Positions 6,876 to 16,834 of a DNA stretch of 40,270 nt are shown piece by piece. Positions within the stretch are counted from its first letter, which is position 1. The number at the start of each line of letters is the position of its first letter. This DNA comes from an uncultured Bacilli bacterium. GTDB lineage: Bacteria > Bacillota_I > Bacilli_A > RF39 > UBA660. The stretch is from positions 1-40,270 of the forward strand of contig CANQSL010000008.1 of assembly GCA_947626515.1 (NCBI GenBank), in the 5' to 3' direction. A model generated the notes under the pieces. It searched no databases and was not told where the DNA came from. It saw only the letters and a list, made by a program, of their open reading frames with translations. A program made the position numbers and the translations under genes.

Positions 6876-7331
6876 TTAATTATTTTTATATAATCTTAAT
6901 TTTTTTATACAATCTTCAAAATTTCCTTCAACAATATTAACTGATTCAGCTATCATCAAATTTATAGGTTTTTTAAAATCTTCTACAATAAATCCATTAG
7001 AATCTTTATTTCCAATTTTGGTAATTAAATCTCTTACATCATCCATATAACCATATAATAATTTATTTTTTGCATATCCATAACCTATTTCAAAGGCAGT
7101 TCCATCATCCATTGTATCCCCTCTAAAATTATTTAGATTAGCAACGATTATATCACTCTGTTCTATTAAGTTAATATTGCCTAAAAAAATTTCTTTTGAA
7201 GTTTCTAATTCATTATCCAAAGGATATAATCCAATAAAATTATATTTTTTACAAATATTTTTATAATACTCACCTATTTCAAAAGCATTTTCACAAAATA
7301 CATCGAATCCTGCAATATATATTTTTTCCAT
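6876..7331 (-). CDS. Nucleoside 2-deoxyribosyltransferase
   Basis: A 151-residue PF05014-type protein: KIYIAGFDVF at 3-12, IIVANLNNF at 61-69 and DDGTAFEIGYGYA at 75-87. E81 is the expected nucleophile that forms the deoxyribosyl-enzyme intermediate; D75/D76 belong to the nucleoside-binding loop. The enzyme would transfer deoxyribose between bases or hydrolyse deoxynucleosides in salvage. It lies 9 nt after the helical protein gene and 11 nt before the DUF362 gene, so the three form an operon. A second, distantly related member of this fold is encoded at 1347-1808. Confidence 0.85.
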   Translation of the reverse strand: MEKIYIAGFDVFCENAFEIGEYYKNICKKYNFIGLYPLDNELETSKEIFLGNINLIEQSDIIVANLNNFRGDTMDDGTAFEIGYGYAKNKLLYGYMDDVRDLITKIGNKDSNGFIVEDFKKPINLMIAESVNIVEGNFEDCIKKLRLYKNN

Positions 7332-7340
7332 AAATACCTA

Positions 7341-8279
7341 TTATTTAGTTAATTTCTTAGTTTTTATATCTTTAGTTTCCATATATTTTTTTAATTCATT
7401 CTTATATTCATCATCACATAAATTAAATAAATTATTTAAATATATATCAAAACTATTTATTTTTTGCATTTCTTCACAAGTTAAATTACTAGATAGTAAT
7501 AATCTAATAAAATTATTATAATTTACCCTTAGTTTAGAATTAAATAATTCACATTTATTAATTGTATCTCTATTTAATAAATCATCTTTAATAAAAGTAG
7601 TTAAAATATCATTAGTAATGTCTCCATTAACATTATCTATTATTTCTATAACCAAATTATTATCTATTTTTATATTTTTTATATGTCTATCTAATATTTT
7701 GCTTAATAAATAAGTTAGATTATTTATTCTTTCCAAATATACTTCCTTTTTTGGAGGAATAATCTTTTTTAAAATATTATCTTCTCCTATATAAACCTTA
7801 TCAGGAATTTCTGAACACAATTCATTTAATGCTTTTAAATGAATCAAAATATTTTGAACTGTATTTTCAGGATTGAAATTTTTAAAGTTAATAATATATT
7901 CAGTTAATTCTTTATTATTAGAAAAATCTAATAAATTTCCTAAAAGATAATCTTTAATTAAATCTCCTAATTTAGAATCAAGTAATTTTATAATAGCTTG
8001 ATTATTTATTTCTTCTTTTGCAAATTTATAAATAATATTATTAAATTTATCACTGATTATATCATATAAATCACATATATAATCAAATCTTTCCAAATTA
8101 ACATCAAAGTTACTATTTAACATTAAATTATAAACTATTTCATAAGTAAATGCCTTTTTATCAGAAATTAAATTTTTATTTTTCAATATAAATTTTTTTA
8201 ATAAAGATATTGCTCCATCATTTTTACTCTTTGCTAAAGTTAAACATAATTCTTTTAATAATTTTTCATTCATAACCAT
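7341..8279 (-). CDS. Helical cytoplasmic protein of unknown function
   Basis: I do not recognise a family. The start at 8279 is chosen because GGAGGG lies 5-6 nt upstream of this ATG; a longer reading would include that site in coding sequence. The 312 residues are Asn-, Leu-, Ile- and Lys-rich, with no signal peptide, no membrane span and no visible catalytic motif. The pattern of repeated amphipathic helices suggests an alpha-solenoid or scaffold. It is the first gene of the operon with the deoxyribosyltransferase and DUF362 protein. Its own weak promoter (TTGAAT, 16 nt, TATCCT) may lie just upstream. Confidence 0.6.
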   Translation of the reverse strand: MVMNEKLLKELCLTLAKSKNDGAISLLKKFILKNKNLISDKKAFTYEIVYNLMLNSNFDVNLERFDYICDLYDIISDKFNNIIYKFAKEEINNQAIIKLLDSKLGDLIKDYLLGNLLDFSNNKELTEYIINFKNFNPENTVQNILIHLKALNELCSEIPDKVYIGEDNILKKIIPPKKEVYLERINNLTYLLSKILDRHIKNIKIDNNLVIEIIDNVNGDITNDILTTFIKDDLLNRDTINKCELFNSKLRVNYNNFIRLLLSSNLTCEEMQKINSFDIYLNNLFNLCDDEYKNELKKYMETKDIKTKKLTK

Positions 8280-8359
8280 TTGTACCCTCCACTTTAAGGA
8301 TATCATAAATTTATAAAAATTCAATAAATAAAATTTATTAATACGCTTTTCATTTCATT

Positions 8360-10522
8360 TTATTTCTTATTAATTTTTTTTATTTCTTTAAAAGTTGCAA
8401 ATATAATTATTGCTAATCCTGCTAAAAGTAAATATAACCAAAAAGGTATTTTTAACCAGATATCTTTTAATCTATATAATATATTAATAATTAATATTAC
8501 AATTCCATAATAAAATAGTTTTTTAAATCTATCAGATATATTGCTTATTATAATTAATATTAATGATATAAGCCCTATATAAATACCATAAATATAACTC
8601 TCTTTATAAAACAAAAGTAATAAAATTATTGATGAAAATATATAAAATACGATATTTTTTCCCGTCTGATCTTTAACAAAGTTATAAATAAATACTATAA
8701 GTATATAATAAAGAAATAAATTTAAAAGTATGTCTTTAAATATAATATTTAAATCCATATTATATAATAAAGTAATTATTGGAAATGCTATGAATACTAA
8801 AAGATATTTAAAATACTCTTTTTTATTATCCAATAAATATAAAATAAATATTATCAAGATATTTAATAAAAATCTATTATATAAATCAAATACATTATTA
8901 AATAGAATAAAATAACTTGAAACTATTAGAAATAAGAAACTATATTTAAAATATAGATTATTATTTAATTTAGATTGTATTAATGGAATAAATAAACTTA
9001 ATATAGATAATATTATAATTATTATGTTACTTTCATCTATACAAGAAAAAGTATTTATAATTAGCAATACAAACAAAGTACAAAAGCTAATGCTCTTTAT
9101 ATTACTATTTTTTATAAATAACATATAAAGTGAAATAGTCAAAATAAGTACTAATAATATCATTCCAAAAGTAATATTTATATATAAACTAACTAATCTT
9201 GTAACTGTTAGTGATAGCATAAGTATATTTAAAGGTATTATACAATATTCTACATCATCAGATTCATATTTTTTTGAGAAATATTTATAAAATATTAATG
9301 CTAATAATCTAATTATAATAACGTATATAAGAACTTTAAAATTTAGAAAGAATGATATTAAAGTAAATATAAACATAGCAATATTATAAAATATAGTTGT
9401 AATTCTTTTTGTCATCAATGTATTTTTATTTAAAAATATATTTAATATAAAATAACAAAACATAAATAACATACTTAATATAATATTTCTTTCTATATAA
9501 TTAAATTGATTTATAAAAATAACAAATTCAAATATATAAATATAACTTAAAATAGGTGTTACAAATTGAAGAAAACTATCGTCTTGTGTTTTAATTTTAA
9601 CATAATTAATAAAAATAAAATTTATAATAAGCAATAATATAAACGAAATAGAATTATAAAAATTAAATATTACTAAAAAATTAAATAAATAACATAATAT
9701 ATAATTATAATTTTTTAAATAATCATTGTTGGATATTAAATTTAATACTATTGCAATAATATTTAATATCAATATTATTTGAAGATATGAAAAATCTAAA
9801 AATATTAACAGATTTACTAAAGATAAATTTAAACAAATCAATATAAAATAATTTATATATTCTAATTTAATAAATTTTTTCACATTATTTAAAATGATGC
9901 TAATTACTAATAAAAGTACCGTATAAAATATATTTTTTCCTAATCCTAATGGAGAAAAATAGTTGCCAAAAAATTTATAATATCCTAAAGCTAAAAAAGT
10001 TAAAACAATAAAAGAATTATATAAAATATAATATAGTTTTTGTGAACTAGGTAAAATTATTTTTATACTAAATAATTTATATAATAAATAAAATATTAAA
10101 GTAAAAATAATTAAAAATATTGATACAATCATTTCATTAAAGATATTCCAATCACTAAATATAAATATTAAACAAGAAAGAATTATTAAACTTATACCTA
10201 TTTTAATAAGAATATCTATTCTTTTTATTTCTGGATCAATATCAATATTGGGACTTCTACTCCTTTTAGTTTCTTTGTCGATCTCACTTATAAAAAACAA
10301 ATTTATAAAAGAACTTAAAGGTGATACAGCTAATAGAAAAATAGATAAAATTAATATAATTTGTTTTTTAGATTTTAAATTTTCACTATATGAAAATAAA
10401 ATAAAAATAATACCCGTAATCATAGGAAAAATTGAATAAAATAAAGAAATACCAGTAAATCTTGTAAATATTATAGATACCAAAATATTAATTATCCCAC
10501 TAATTACTAACCCAACTCTCAT
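8360..10522 (-). CDS. Large polytopic membrane protein of unknown function
   Basis: A 720-residue protein that is almost entirely hydrophobic: about 20 predicted membrane helices, with one notable charged stretch at about 80-105 and a short basic tail (KEIKKINKK). The region 105-190 has the look of DUF2157-like membrane domains (a helix pair with an SDW motif between them), but this is only a resemblance. No catalytic or transport motif is visible. GAGGAG precedes ATG 10522. The next gene downstream is 80 bp away. Function unknown; a polymer flippase, transporter or signalling protein are all possible. Confidence 0.7.
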   Translation of the reverse strand: MRVGLVISGIINILVSIIFTRFTGISLFYSIFPMITGIIFILFSYSENLKSKKQIILILSIFLLAVSPLSSFINLFFISEIDKETKRSRSPNIDIDPEIKRIDILIKIGISLIILSCLIFIFSDWNIFNEMIVSIFLIIFTLIFYLLYKLFSIKIILPSSQKLYYILYNSFIVLTFLALGYYKFFGNYFSPLGLGKNIFYTVLLLVISIILNNVKKFIKLEYINYFILICLNLSLVNLLIFLDFSYLQIILILNIIAIVLNLISNNDYLKNYNYILCYLFNFLVIFNFYNSISFILLLIINFIFINYVKIKTQDDSFLQFVTPILSYIYIFEFVIFINQFNYIERNIILSMLFMFCYFILNIFLNKNTLMTKRITTIFYNIAMFIFTLISFFLNFKVLIYVIIIRLLALIFYKYFSKKYESDDVEYCIIPLNILMLSLTVTRLVSLYINITFGMILLVLILTISLYMLFIKNSNIKSISFCTLFVLLIINTFSCIDESNIIIIILSILSLFIPLIQSKLNNNLYFKYSFLFLIVSSYFILFNNVFDLYNRFLLNILIIFILYLLDNKKEYFKYLLVFIAFPIITLLYNMDLNIIFKDILLNLFLYYILIVFIYNFVKDQTGKNIVFYIFSSIILLLLFYKESYIYGIYIGLISLILIIISNISDRFKKLFYYGIVILIINILYRLKDIWLKIPFWLYLLLAGLAIIIFATFKEIKKINKK

Positions 10523-10678
10523 ATATTCTCCTCATTATAATTATACTACATTGCACTAAATAACAAAACAATTTTTTAAAACAACCATAGTATATATTTA
10601 AATATAAGTAGCATATCTATAATATACAAATATTTCTTATACAATAATATATATAGAAATTATTTTAGAGGTGAGGTT

Positions 10679-11005
10679 ATGGAAAATTTAAGAAAGTTAA
10701 GAGAAAAGAAAAAAATCACCCAAATTAGATTAAGTATTGCTGCCGAAGTAAGTCAAGAAACTATATCTGCTTACGAATCTGGCAAATCTTTTCCTTCTGT
10801 AGAAACTTTAATTAAAATGGCTGATTTTTTAGGTACATCTACAGATTATTTGTTAGGAAGAATCAATGATGATATGCCACTTTTAAGTATTAAAAAGAAT
10901 GGCTTTGATGTAACTGATTTAATGTTATTAGATTTATTTGAAAAATTAAGTAAAGACAAGAAAAATAAAGTATTAGGATATCTAGATGGATTAAATACAA
11001 AATAA
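10679..11005 (+). CDS. XRE-family transcriptional regulator
   Basis: A 108-residue protein with an N-terminal helix-turn-helix of the Cro/CI type: ENLRKLREKKKITQIRLSIA, then the recognition helix in SQETISAYESGKSFPS and the closing LIKMADFLGTSTDYLLGR (to about residue 61). The C-terminal 45 residues are a short helical tail, probably for dimerisation. The ribosome binding site is GAGGTGAGG. It is transcribed away from the large membrane protein; the 156-bp gap between them is AT-rich and could hold its operator, but I see no clear palindrome. Targets unknown. Confidence 0.9.
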   Translation: MENLRKLREKKKITQIRLSIAAEVSQETISAYESGKSFPSVETLIKMADFLGTSTDYLLGRINDDMPLLSIKKNGFDVTDLMLLDLFEKLSKDKKNKVLGYLDGLNTK

Positions 11006-11027
11006 AAACAACACATGTTGTTTTTTT
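11003..11027. terminator. Bidirectional terminator between the XRE regulator and the pyrophosphatase
   Basis: AACAAC/GTTGTT stem (11007-11012 with 11017-11022, loop ACAT) flanked by an A-run on the left and a T-run on the right, so it works for both convergent genes. Confidence 0.7.
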
Positions 11028-12636
11028 AATTAATTTTTTCAATGACTTCCATAATATTAGGAACAATTTGTTTTTTTCTAGATAAAATATCTTTTATTAT
11101 AATGCCTTCATAAATATTTTCTAAATTATAAGCATCTTTTATTATTTTTTCACTATCTATATTATATATTACACAAGAACTTTTATCTATTATATTTGTT
11201 ATAAATAAAGTACATAATTCATAATTATTATTCTTAGCTATAGTATTCAATTCTTCAACAAAAGCATCAATAGTATTTTTATAATCATTATAGTCTACAG
11301 TTAAAATTTGTCCTATTCCAAATTTATAATCTAAAACTGAATATGTTTTAAAATCGTGATATATTATATCTTGTGTTGAATAATTTTCAAAATTCATACC
11401 ACTTTTTAATAATTTCATCCCATATTCTTTATAGTCTATAGATGAGATTTCTGATAACTCTTTTAAAACTGTTGTATCATAAACAGTAGTTGTAGGACTA
11501 TTTAATAAAACTGTATCAGATATAATTCCACTCATCATTAAACCTGCTATATCTTTAGGAATATCTATATTATTTTCTTTATACATATAATAAAGTATAG
11601 TATTTACACTTCCAACTGTCATATTTCTAAAATTAATTGGCATTTTAGTACTAATATCACTTATATTATGATGGTCTATCACTTCTAATATTTCCGCTTC
11701 CTCTAATCCATCAACACTCTGTTTAAACTCATTGTGATCTACTAATATAACTTTATGTTTTTCATATTCAATAGTATCGATTAATCTTAACATACCATGA
11801 CATCTTCCCCTATTACTTACGATTGGATAGTTAGTATGTTTTGTCTTATTAGCAATATTAATAAAATCACTCATATAATCAATTGGCTCTAAAGTAATGC
11901 AATTCTCATTTCTTTTAATACTATCTATTTTATTTGATAAACATAATAATTTAGATATTTCTAATACATTTAATTTTGTATTTATAAAATTAATATTTTT
12001 TTCTTTACATTCTAACATAATATCTAAATTTAAATCATCATTTCCAACTAATATAATCATTTTTACATTACTATCAATAGCGTTTTTTATTATTTCTCTA
12101 TCATTTTCACATACTAAAATAGTATTTTTATTTATATTAATATTTTTATTTTTTAAAGAAATATAAATTTCACCAATTATATAATTATCAATTTTTATAT
12201 ACTTATCACTCTTTAATATTTCTAATAAACTATCAAATGATGTATCGATATTATTACTTATATTGCTTATCATATATTTTGCAATTTCTTTTAAAGAAAC
12301 ATATCCTACAAACATAGAATCATCTTGAACTAAAGGTATACCCGTTAAATTATTCTCATTCATGAAATTATAAGTTTTATATATACTTGCATCTTTTTCT
12401 ATATAATAATCTTTATGATATTTTATATCTTTAATTTTTATTTTTACATCATTTAAATATTGTGGCACTTCAAAATTAAAATAATCTAATGCAAATTTAG
12501 TTTCTTTATTAATTTCGCCTAATATTCTCGGTTCAGTATCAGCACCTAATTTATTCTTTAAAAAAGATAAAACTATAGCAGCACAAACACTATCAGTATC
12601 AGGATTCTTATGTCCAAATATACGAGTTTTTTTCAT
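11026..12636 (-). CDS. ppaC: Family II manganese-dependent inorganic pyrophosphatase with CBS and DRTGG domains
   Basis: A 536-residue enzyme hydrolysing pyrophosphate to phosphate. ATG 12636 is chosen because GGGGTG precedes it and the protein then starts MKKTRIFGHKNPDTDS. The DHH-type catalytic motifs are GHKNPDTD (8-15), DHNE (300-303) and DHH (321-323). Between the first and second motif lie a CBS pair (about 75-125 and 250-295) and a DRTGG-like domain (about 155-240). That insertion is known in Clostridia-type enzymes, where adenine nucleotides bind to it and tune activity. Divergent from the pncC-like gene with overlapping promoters. About 200 residues longer than the simple Bacillus enzyme. 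Confidence 0.93.
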   Translation of the reverse strand: MKKTRIFGHKNPDTDSVCAAIVLSFLKNKLGADTEPRILGEINKETKFALDYFNFEVPQYLNDVKIKIKDIKYHKDYYIEKDASIYKTYNFMNENNLTGIPLVQDDSMFVGYVSLKEIAKYMISNISNNIDTSFDSLLEILKSDKYIKIDNYIIGEIYISLKNKNININKNTILVCENDREIIKNAIDSNVKMIILVGNDDLNLDIMLECKEKNINFINTKLNVLEISKLLCLSNKIDSIKRNENCITLEPIDYMSDFINIANKTKHTNYPIVSNRGRCHGMLRLIDTIEYEKHKVILVDHNEFKQSVDGLEEAEILEVIDHHNISDISTKMPINFRNMTVGSVNTILYYMYKENNIDIPKDIAGLMMSGIISDTVLLNSPTTTVYDTTVLKELSEISSIDYKEYGMKLLKSGMNFENYSTQDIIYHDFKTYSVLDYKFGIGQILTVDYNDYKNTIDAFVEELNTIAKNNNYELCTLFITNIIDKSSCVIYNIDSEKIIKDAYNLENIYEGIIIKDILSRKKQIVPNIMEVIEKIN

Positions 12637-12694
12637 TAATTTCACCCCTTTATTATACATAATATTATCATATTTAATATTTTGTATCAATATA

Positions 12695-12723
12695 TTGACT
12701 TTAAAAAAAATTAATATTATATT
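12695..12723 (+). promoter_or_regulatory. Promoter for the PncC/CinA-C gene
   Basis: TTGACT (12695-12700), 17-nt spacer, TATATT (12718-12723). A leftward promoter for the pyrophosphatase gene (TTGATA, 17 nt, TAATAT) lies immediately to the left. Confidence 0.6.
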
Positions 12724-12745
12724 AATAATTAATAAGGAGTTCATT

Positions 12746-13231
12746 ATGAAAATTTTTGATAATATTGTAAAATTGTTAAATGAAAAAGAATTAACTATTG
12801 CAACTATGGAATCATGTACTGGAGGTGCTTTAGCATCAGAAATAACTAATCATCCTGGAGCAAGCAATATACTTAAATTTTCTGCTGTTACATATTCAAA
12901 TGAATATAAAATAAAAATGGGTGTCGATAAAGATATAATTGATAAGTATAGTGTATATAGTATTGAAACAGCAATGGAAATGGCAAAAAACATATCTATT
13001 TTTGCCAATAGTGATATAGGTGTTGGTATAACTGGCAAAATAAATAATCCAGATCCGCAAAACTTATATGGAAACGATGATACAATTTTTATATCAATAT
13101 ATGAAAAGGATAATGATAAATATCATAAATACGAAATAAAAACTATTAATGAATCTAGAAAGAAAAATAAAGAATATATAATTAAATTTATTGGTGAAAA
13201 CTTATATAAAAATTTAAATGAAAATTATTAG
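12746..13231 (+). CDS. pncC: CinA C-terminal-type protein (nicotinamide-nucleotide amidase)
   Basis: A 161-residue stand-alone CinA C-terminal domain. ATG 12746 follows AAGGAG with 6-7 nt spacing; a longer upstream reading overlaps the promoter and is not used. The signature ESCTGG is at 22-27, followed by the typical SNILKFSAVTYSNEYK and GVGITG strands. This family deamidates nicotinamide mononucleotide to nicotinate mononucleotide in NAD salvage. The C-terminal segment (KIKTINESRKKNKEYI) resembles the RxxNK region of relatives but is degenerate. Its stop codon lies in the stem of a short terminator hairpin. Confidence 0.85.
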   Translation: MKIFDNIVKLLNEKELTIATMESCTGGALASEITNHPGASNILKFSAVTYSNEYKIKMGVDKDIIDKYSVYSIETAMEMAKNISIFANSDIGVGITGKINNPDPQNLYGNDDTIFISIYEKDNDKYHKYEIKTINESRKKNKEYIIKFIGENLYKNLNENY

Positions 13232-13250
13232 TTTATCTAATAGTTTTTTT
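13226..13250 (+). terminator. Weak terminator after pncC
   Basis: TATTAG/CTAATA stem (13226-13231 with 13237-13242) followed by a run of T to 13250. The stem is only 6 bp and includes the stop codon. Confidence 0.45.
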
Positions 13251-13300
13251 ATAAAAACTTAAAAAATGATATATAATAATAAACGAATGGAGGCAACTTT

Positions 13301-15247
13301 ATGTTTGAATTAGTATCTAATTATTTGCCCAATGGAGATCAACCAAAAGCTATTGATGAATTAGTAAGTGGAATAAATGAGGGAAAACGAAATCAAGTTT
13401 TACTTGGTGCAACTGGTACTGGTAAAACATTTACAATTGCAAATGTCATAGCAAAAGTTAATAAACCTACTTTAGTTTTAGCGCATAATAAAACTTTAGC
13501 GGGACAATTATATGGAGAATTAAAAGAGCTATTTCCAAATAATCACGTCGAGTATTTTGTATCTTATTATGATTATTATCAACCAGAAGCTTATGTTCCA
13601 TCAAGTGATACATATATAGAAAAAGATGCAAGTATTAATGATGAAATAGATGAATTGAGACATAGTGCTACTGCAAGTCTTTTAAAAAATAAAGATACTA
13701 TAGTTGTCGCCAGTGTATCTTGTATTTATGGTATTGGAGATGTTGAAGATTATAAAGAAAAAATGTTAATTATAAACTTAGGAGATATCATAAAAAGAGA
13801 TGATTTACTAAAAAAACTTATAGATATGACTTATGAAAGAAATCAAATAGATTTTCATAGAGGAACATTTAGAGTAAATGGTGATATCATTGAAATTATT
13901 CCAATAGCGGAAAAGAAAAATGGTATTCGAATTGAACTATTTGGTGATGAAGTAGATAGAATATGTGAATTTGATATATTGACTGGAATAATTAAACAAA
14001 ATAAAAAAAGCGTTACTATATTTCCAGCAAGTCACTTTGTAACAAGTGAAGAAAAATTAAAAATTTCTATAGAAAGAATAGAAAATGAACTTGAAGAAAG
14101 GCTAAAGTATTTTAAAAATAATAATAAATTAATTGAAGAACAAAGACTTAGAGAAAGAACTTTATACGATATAGAAATGTTAAAAGAAACTGGCTTTTGC
14201 CATGGAGTTGAAAATTATTCAAGACATCTATCTTTAAGAGAAGAAGGAGAAACTCCAAATTGTTTAATAGACTTTTTTCCAAAAGATTTTCTTTTAGTTA
14301 TAGATGAATCTCACGTTACTGTTCCACAAGTTAGAGGAATGTATAATGGAGATAGAATGCGTAAACAAACATTGGTAGATTATGGATTTAGACTTCCTAG
14401 TGCATTAGATAATAGGCCTTTAAAATTTAATGAATTTGAAGAAAAAATTAATCAAGTTATATATGTTTCAGCAACTCCTGGAGATTATGAACTAGAACTT
14501 GTTAATAATAACTATATAGAACAGATTATTAGACCTACAGGATTATTGGATCCAACAATCGATGTAAGAAAAACAGAAGGCCAAATTGATGATTTAATTG
14601 GAGAAATTAATAAACGAATAGATAAAAATGAAAGAGTATTAATCACAACATTAACAATTAGAATGGCAGAAGAGTTATCAAATTATTTAAAAAGTTTAGG
14701 AATTAAAGTTGCTTATTTACATAGTGAAGTAAAAACTTTAGAGAGAATGAAAATAATAAGAGATTTAAGATTAGGAACTTATAATGTACTTGTAGGTATA
14801 AATTTATTACGTGAAGGAATAGATATTCCAGAAGTAAGTTTAATAGCAATAATGGATGCTGATAAACAAGGTTTTTTAAGAAGTGAGAGAAGTTTAATAC
14901 AAACTATTGGAAGATGTGCAAGAAATGCAAACGGTCATGTAATAATGTATGCTGATAAGATAAGTGAAGCTATGGAATTAAGTATTAATGAAACTAAAAG
15001 AAGAAGAAATATACAAGAACAATATAATAAAGAGCATAATATTATACCAAAAACTATTATAAAAAGTATAAAAGAACTTATTAGCAATGAAGTTGAAGAA
15101 GATAAAGATAATAAAAAACTAAATAAAAAAGATAAGCAAAACATGTTAATTAAAATAGAAGAAGAAATGCGCGAAGCTGCTAAAATGATGGATTTTGAAA
15201 GAGCAGCTGAACTTAGAGATATTCTTTTTGAATTAAAAAGCGAATAA
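13301..15247 (+). CDS. uvrB: UvrABC excinuclease subunit B
   Basis: A 648-residue protein of normal UvrB length. Walker A is GATGTGKT (36-43); the beta-hairpin that inserts between DNA strands is in [10 protein letters not shown] and following (89-113); the Walker B motif is DESH (335-338). The helicase motif VI arginines fall in QTIGRCARN. The C-terminal UVR domain (about 612-646, [26 protein letters not shown]) binds UvrC. It verifies damage in nucleotide excision repair together with UvrA and UvrC, neither of which is in the window. GGAGG precedes ATG 13301. Confidence 0.98.
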   Translation: MFELVSNYLPNGDQPKAIDELVSGINEGKRNQVLLGATGTGKTFTIANVIAKVNKPTLVLAHNKTLAGQLYGELKELFPNNHVEYFVSYYDYYQPEAYVPSSDTYIEKDASINDEIDELRHSATASLLKNKDTIVVASVSCIYGIGDVEDYKEKMLIINLGDIIKRDDLLKKLIDMTYERNQIDFHRGTFRVNGDIIEIIPIAEKKNGIRIELFGDEVDRICEFDILTGIIKQNKKSVTIFPASHFVTSEEKLKISIERIENELEERLKYFKNNNKLIEEQRLRERTLYDIEMLKETGFCHGVENYSRHLSLREEGETPNCLIDFFPKDFLLVIDESHVTVPQVRGMYNGDRMRKQTLVDYGFRLPSALDNRPLKFNEFEEKINQVIYVSATPGDYELELVNNNYIEQIIRPTGLLDPTIDVRKTEGQIDDLIGEINKRIDKNERVLITTLTIRMAEELSNYLKSLGIKVAYLHSEVKTLERMKIIRDLRLGTYNVLVGINLLREGIDIPEVSLIAIMDADKQGFLRSERSLIQTIGRCARNANGHVIMYADKISEAMELSINETKRRRNIQEQYNKEHNIIPKTIIKSIKELISNEVEEDKDNKKLNKKDKQNMLIKIEEEMREAAKMMDFERAAELRDILFELKSE

Positions 15248-15289
15248 AAATAAAAAGTGTGCTACAATATTAATCTTAAGGGGGAAATT

Positions 15290-16183
15290 ATGAATAAATA
15301 TCAAGAAATAATAGATATAGCTGAAAGAGCCTATAAAAAAGTAACTAATGAAGATGATGATGAAAATCTTTATAAATATAATTCAATTTATTCTTTTACT
15401 ACAGAAAATATAAAATCATATTATAAAAAAGAAGATATATTTAATAAAGATATTTTAACGGTCACATCTTCAGGAGATCATATGTTTAATGCTATGCTAC
15501 TAGGCGCAAAAAGCATAGATTGTTTTGATATAAATGTATTTACAAAATATTATGTACAATTAAAAAGTGCAGCAATAAAAGTATTAAATTATGAAGACTT
15601 TTTTACTTTTTTTCTAGTTGAAAAAAATAAATTATTTAAAAATAAAAAAGTTTTTAATAAAGCAACTTACCAAAAGATAAGAGACTATTTACCATTAGAT
15701 GCAAAAATTTTTTGGGATATATTATTTATATATAAAGATGGATATAAATTAAAAACATCACCTTTATTCTTTAAAGATGTTATTAAATCTGAAATTATTA
15801 GATATAATTTATATTTAGAAGAAGAAAAATTTTATAAATTAAAAAATATAATTAATAATTATGATCCTAAATTTTATAATTGCAATATAATTGATTTACC
15901 AAATATTTCAAAGAAATTATATGATACTATATATTTATCAAATATTATTAATTATTCAGGATACTATTTTGACGCACCTATAATAATAAATTATAAAAAT
16001 TTTATAGAAAATAAATTATCTAAAATGTTAAAAAATAATGGATTAATATTTTTAGCATATCTTTATTCAAATTATTCAATTAATGATAAAGAATATTTTA
16101 ATGAATCCCATTTTGAAATAAAAAATATAGCACCTATTTCTTATGAAGGCAAAGATAAATTATATGTATACAAAAAAGATTAA
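15290..16183 (+). CDS. DUF3419 family SAM-dependent protein
   Basis: A 297-residue protein. ATG 15290 is used because AGGGGG lies 6 nt upstream and a TACAAT promoter box overlaps the longer reading. The Rossmann region has ILTVTSSGDHMFNAMLLGAK then CFDINVFTKYYVQLK, the pattern of DUF3419 proteins related to the BtaA S-adenosylmethionine 3-amino-3-carboxypropyl transferase. A late strand, KNNGLIFLAYLYSNY, fits the same fold. BtaA builds betaine lipids, but no BtaB partner is present here and many Firmicutes homologues have no known product. It directly follows uvrB but has its own promoter-like box. Confidence 0.75.
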   Translation: MNKYQEIIDIAERAYKKVTNEDDDENLYKYNSIYSFTTENIKSYYKKEDIFNKDILTVTSSGDHMFNAMLLGAKSIDCFDINVFTKYYVQLKSAAIKVLNYEDFFTFFLVEKNKLFKNKKVFNKATYQKIRDYLPLDAKIFWDILFIYKDGYKLKTSPLFFKDVIKSEIIRYNLYLEEEKFYKLKNIINNYDPKFYNCNIIDLPNISKKLYDTIYLSNIINYSGYYFDAPIIINYKNFIENKLSKMLKNNGLIFLAYLYSNYSINDKEYFNESHFEIKNIAPISYEGKDKLYVYKKD

Positions 16184-16192
16184 CTAGCTTAA

Positions 16193-16834
16193 TTACTTAT
16201 ATGAATTTTTATATATAATTTTAAAATTAAAATATTTAAGATTAATCAAAATCAAGAAAATAAAAGCAAATGCAATTATATATATATTAAAAAAATTAAA
16301 GACTATATAATTAACTAAAAGTATAAATATTAAAGATAATATATTCTTATATCCTAAAAAATTTAAAATTGTTATAAATATTATATTTGTTGATAAGCAA
16401 TACAAAATTGGTATAAATATAAAATCTATTTTTAAATGTATTGTTGGAAAAAATAAATGTATAACAAAAATTTCTAATAATTTTATTATAAATATAAATA
16501 ATATAATTAGAGCTAATTTATTAATTAACCATTTTTTATGATTTATACGTAAAATTATATTTTCAAAAGAATTATCAAACTCAAATGAATAATATAAATA
16601 AATTAAATAATTAATAAAAATTATTTGAAATATAATTAGTAAAGACGAAACAAAACTTATTTTTTTTATATTAGGGTATCCAATTAATATTAAGAAATTC
16701 TCTATATTAAATTTTATTTCTTTTGGTTTAACTTTTATAAATATAATTCCTAGTCCTATTAGGATTACACCAAATAAAATCCAAAGTAAATTTTGTTTTA
16801 AGATTTTTAAAAAAATTTTTAATTGCAATCTCAT
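16193..16834 (-). CDS. Membrane protein, putative permease of the secreted-peptide ABC system
   Basis: A 213-residue protein with about six hydrophobic helices, a basic N-terminus and no soluble domain. No family can be named. It overlaps the upstream permease gene by 4 nt (ATGA), so the two are translationally coupled, as expected for permease subunits of one transporter. Last gene of the five-gene minus-strand run that starts with the putative secreted peptide at 19581. It could serve as an immunity protein instead. Confidence 0.65.
   Translation of the reverse strand: MRLQLKIFLKILKQNLLWILFGVILIGLGIIFIKVKPKEIKFNIENFLILIGYPNIKKISFVSSLLIIFQIIFINYLIYLYYSFEFDNSFENIILRINHKKWLINKLALIILFIFIIKLLEIFVIHLFFPTIHLKIDFIFIPILYCLSTNIIFITILNFLGYKNILSLIFILLVNYIVFNFFNIYIIAFAFIFLILINLKYFNFKIIYKNSYK

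Noticed and set aside
11026-12744. Longer reading of the pyrophosphatase with 36 extra residues
   Set aside because: The extension covers the promoter region shared with pncC, and a strong GGGGTG site precedes the internal ATG at 12636.
12850-13038. 62-codon minus-strand frame inside pncC
   Set aside because: Wholly inside a clear gene, with no start signals or conserved features.
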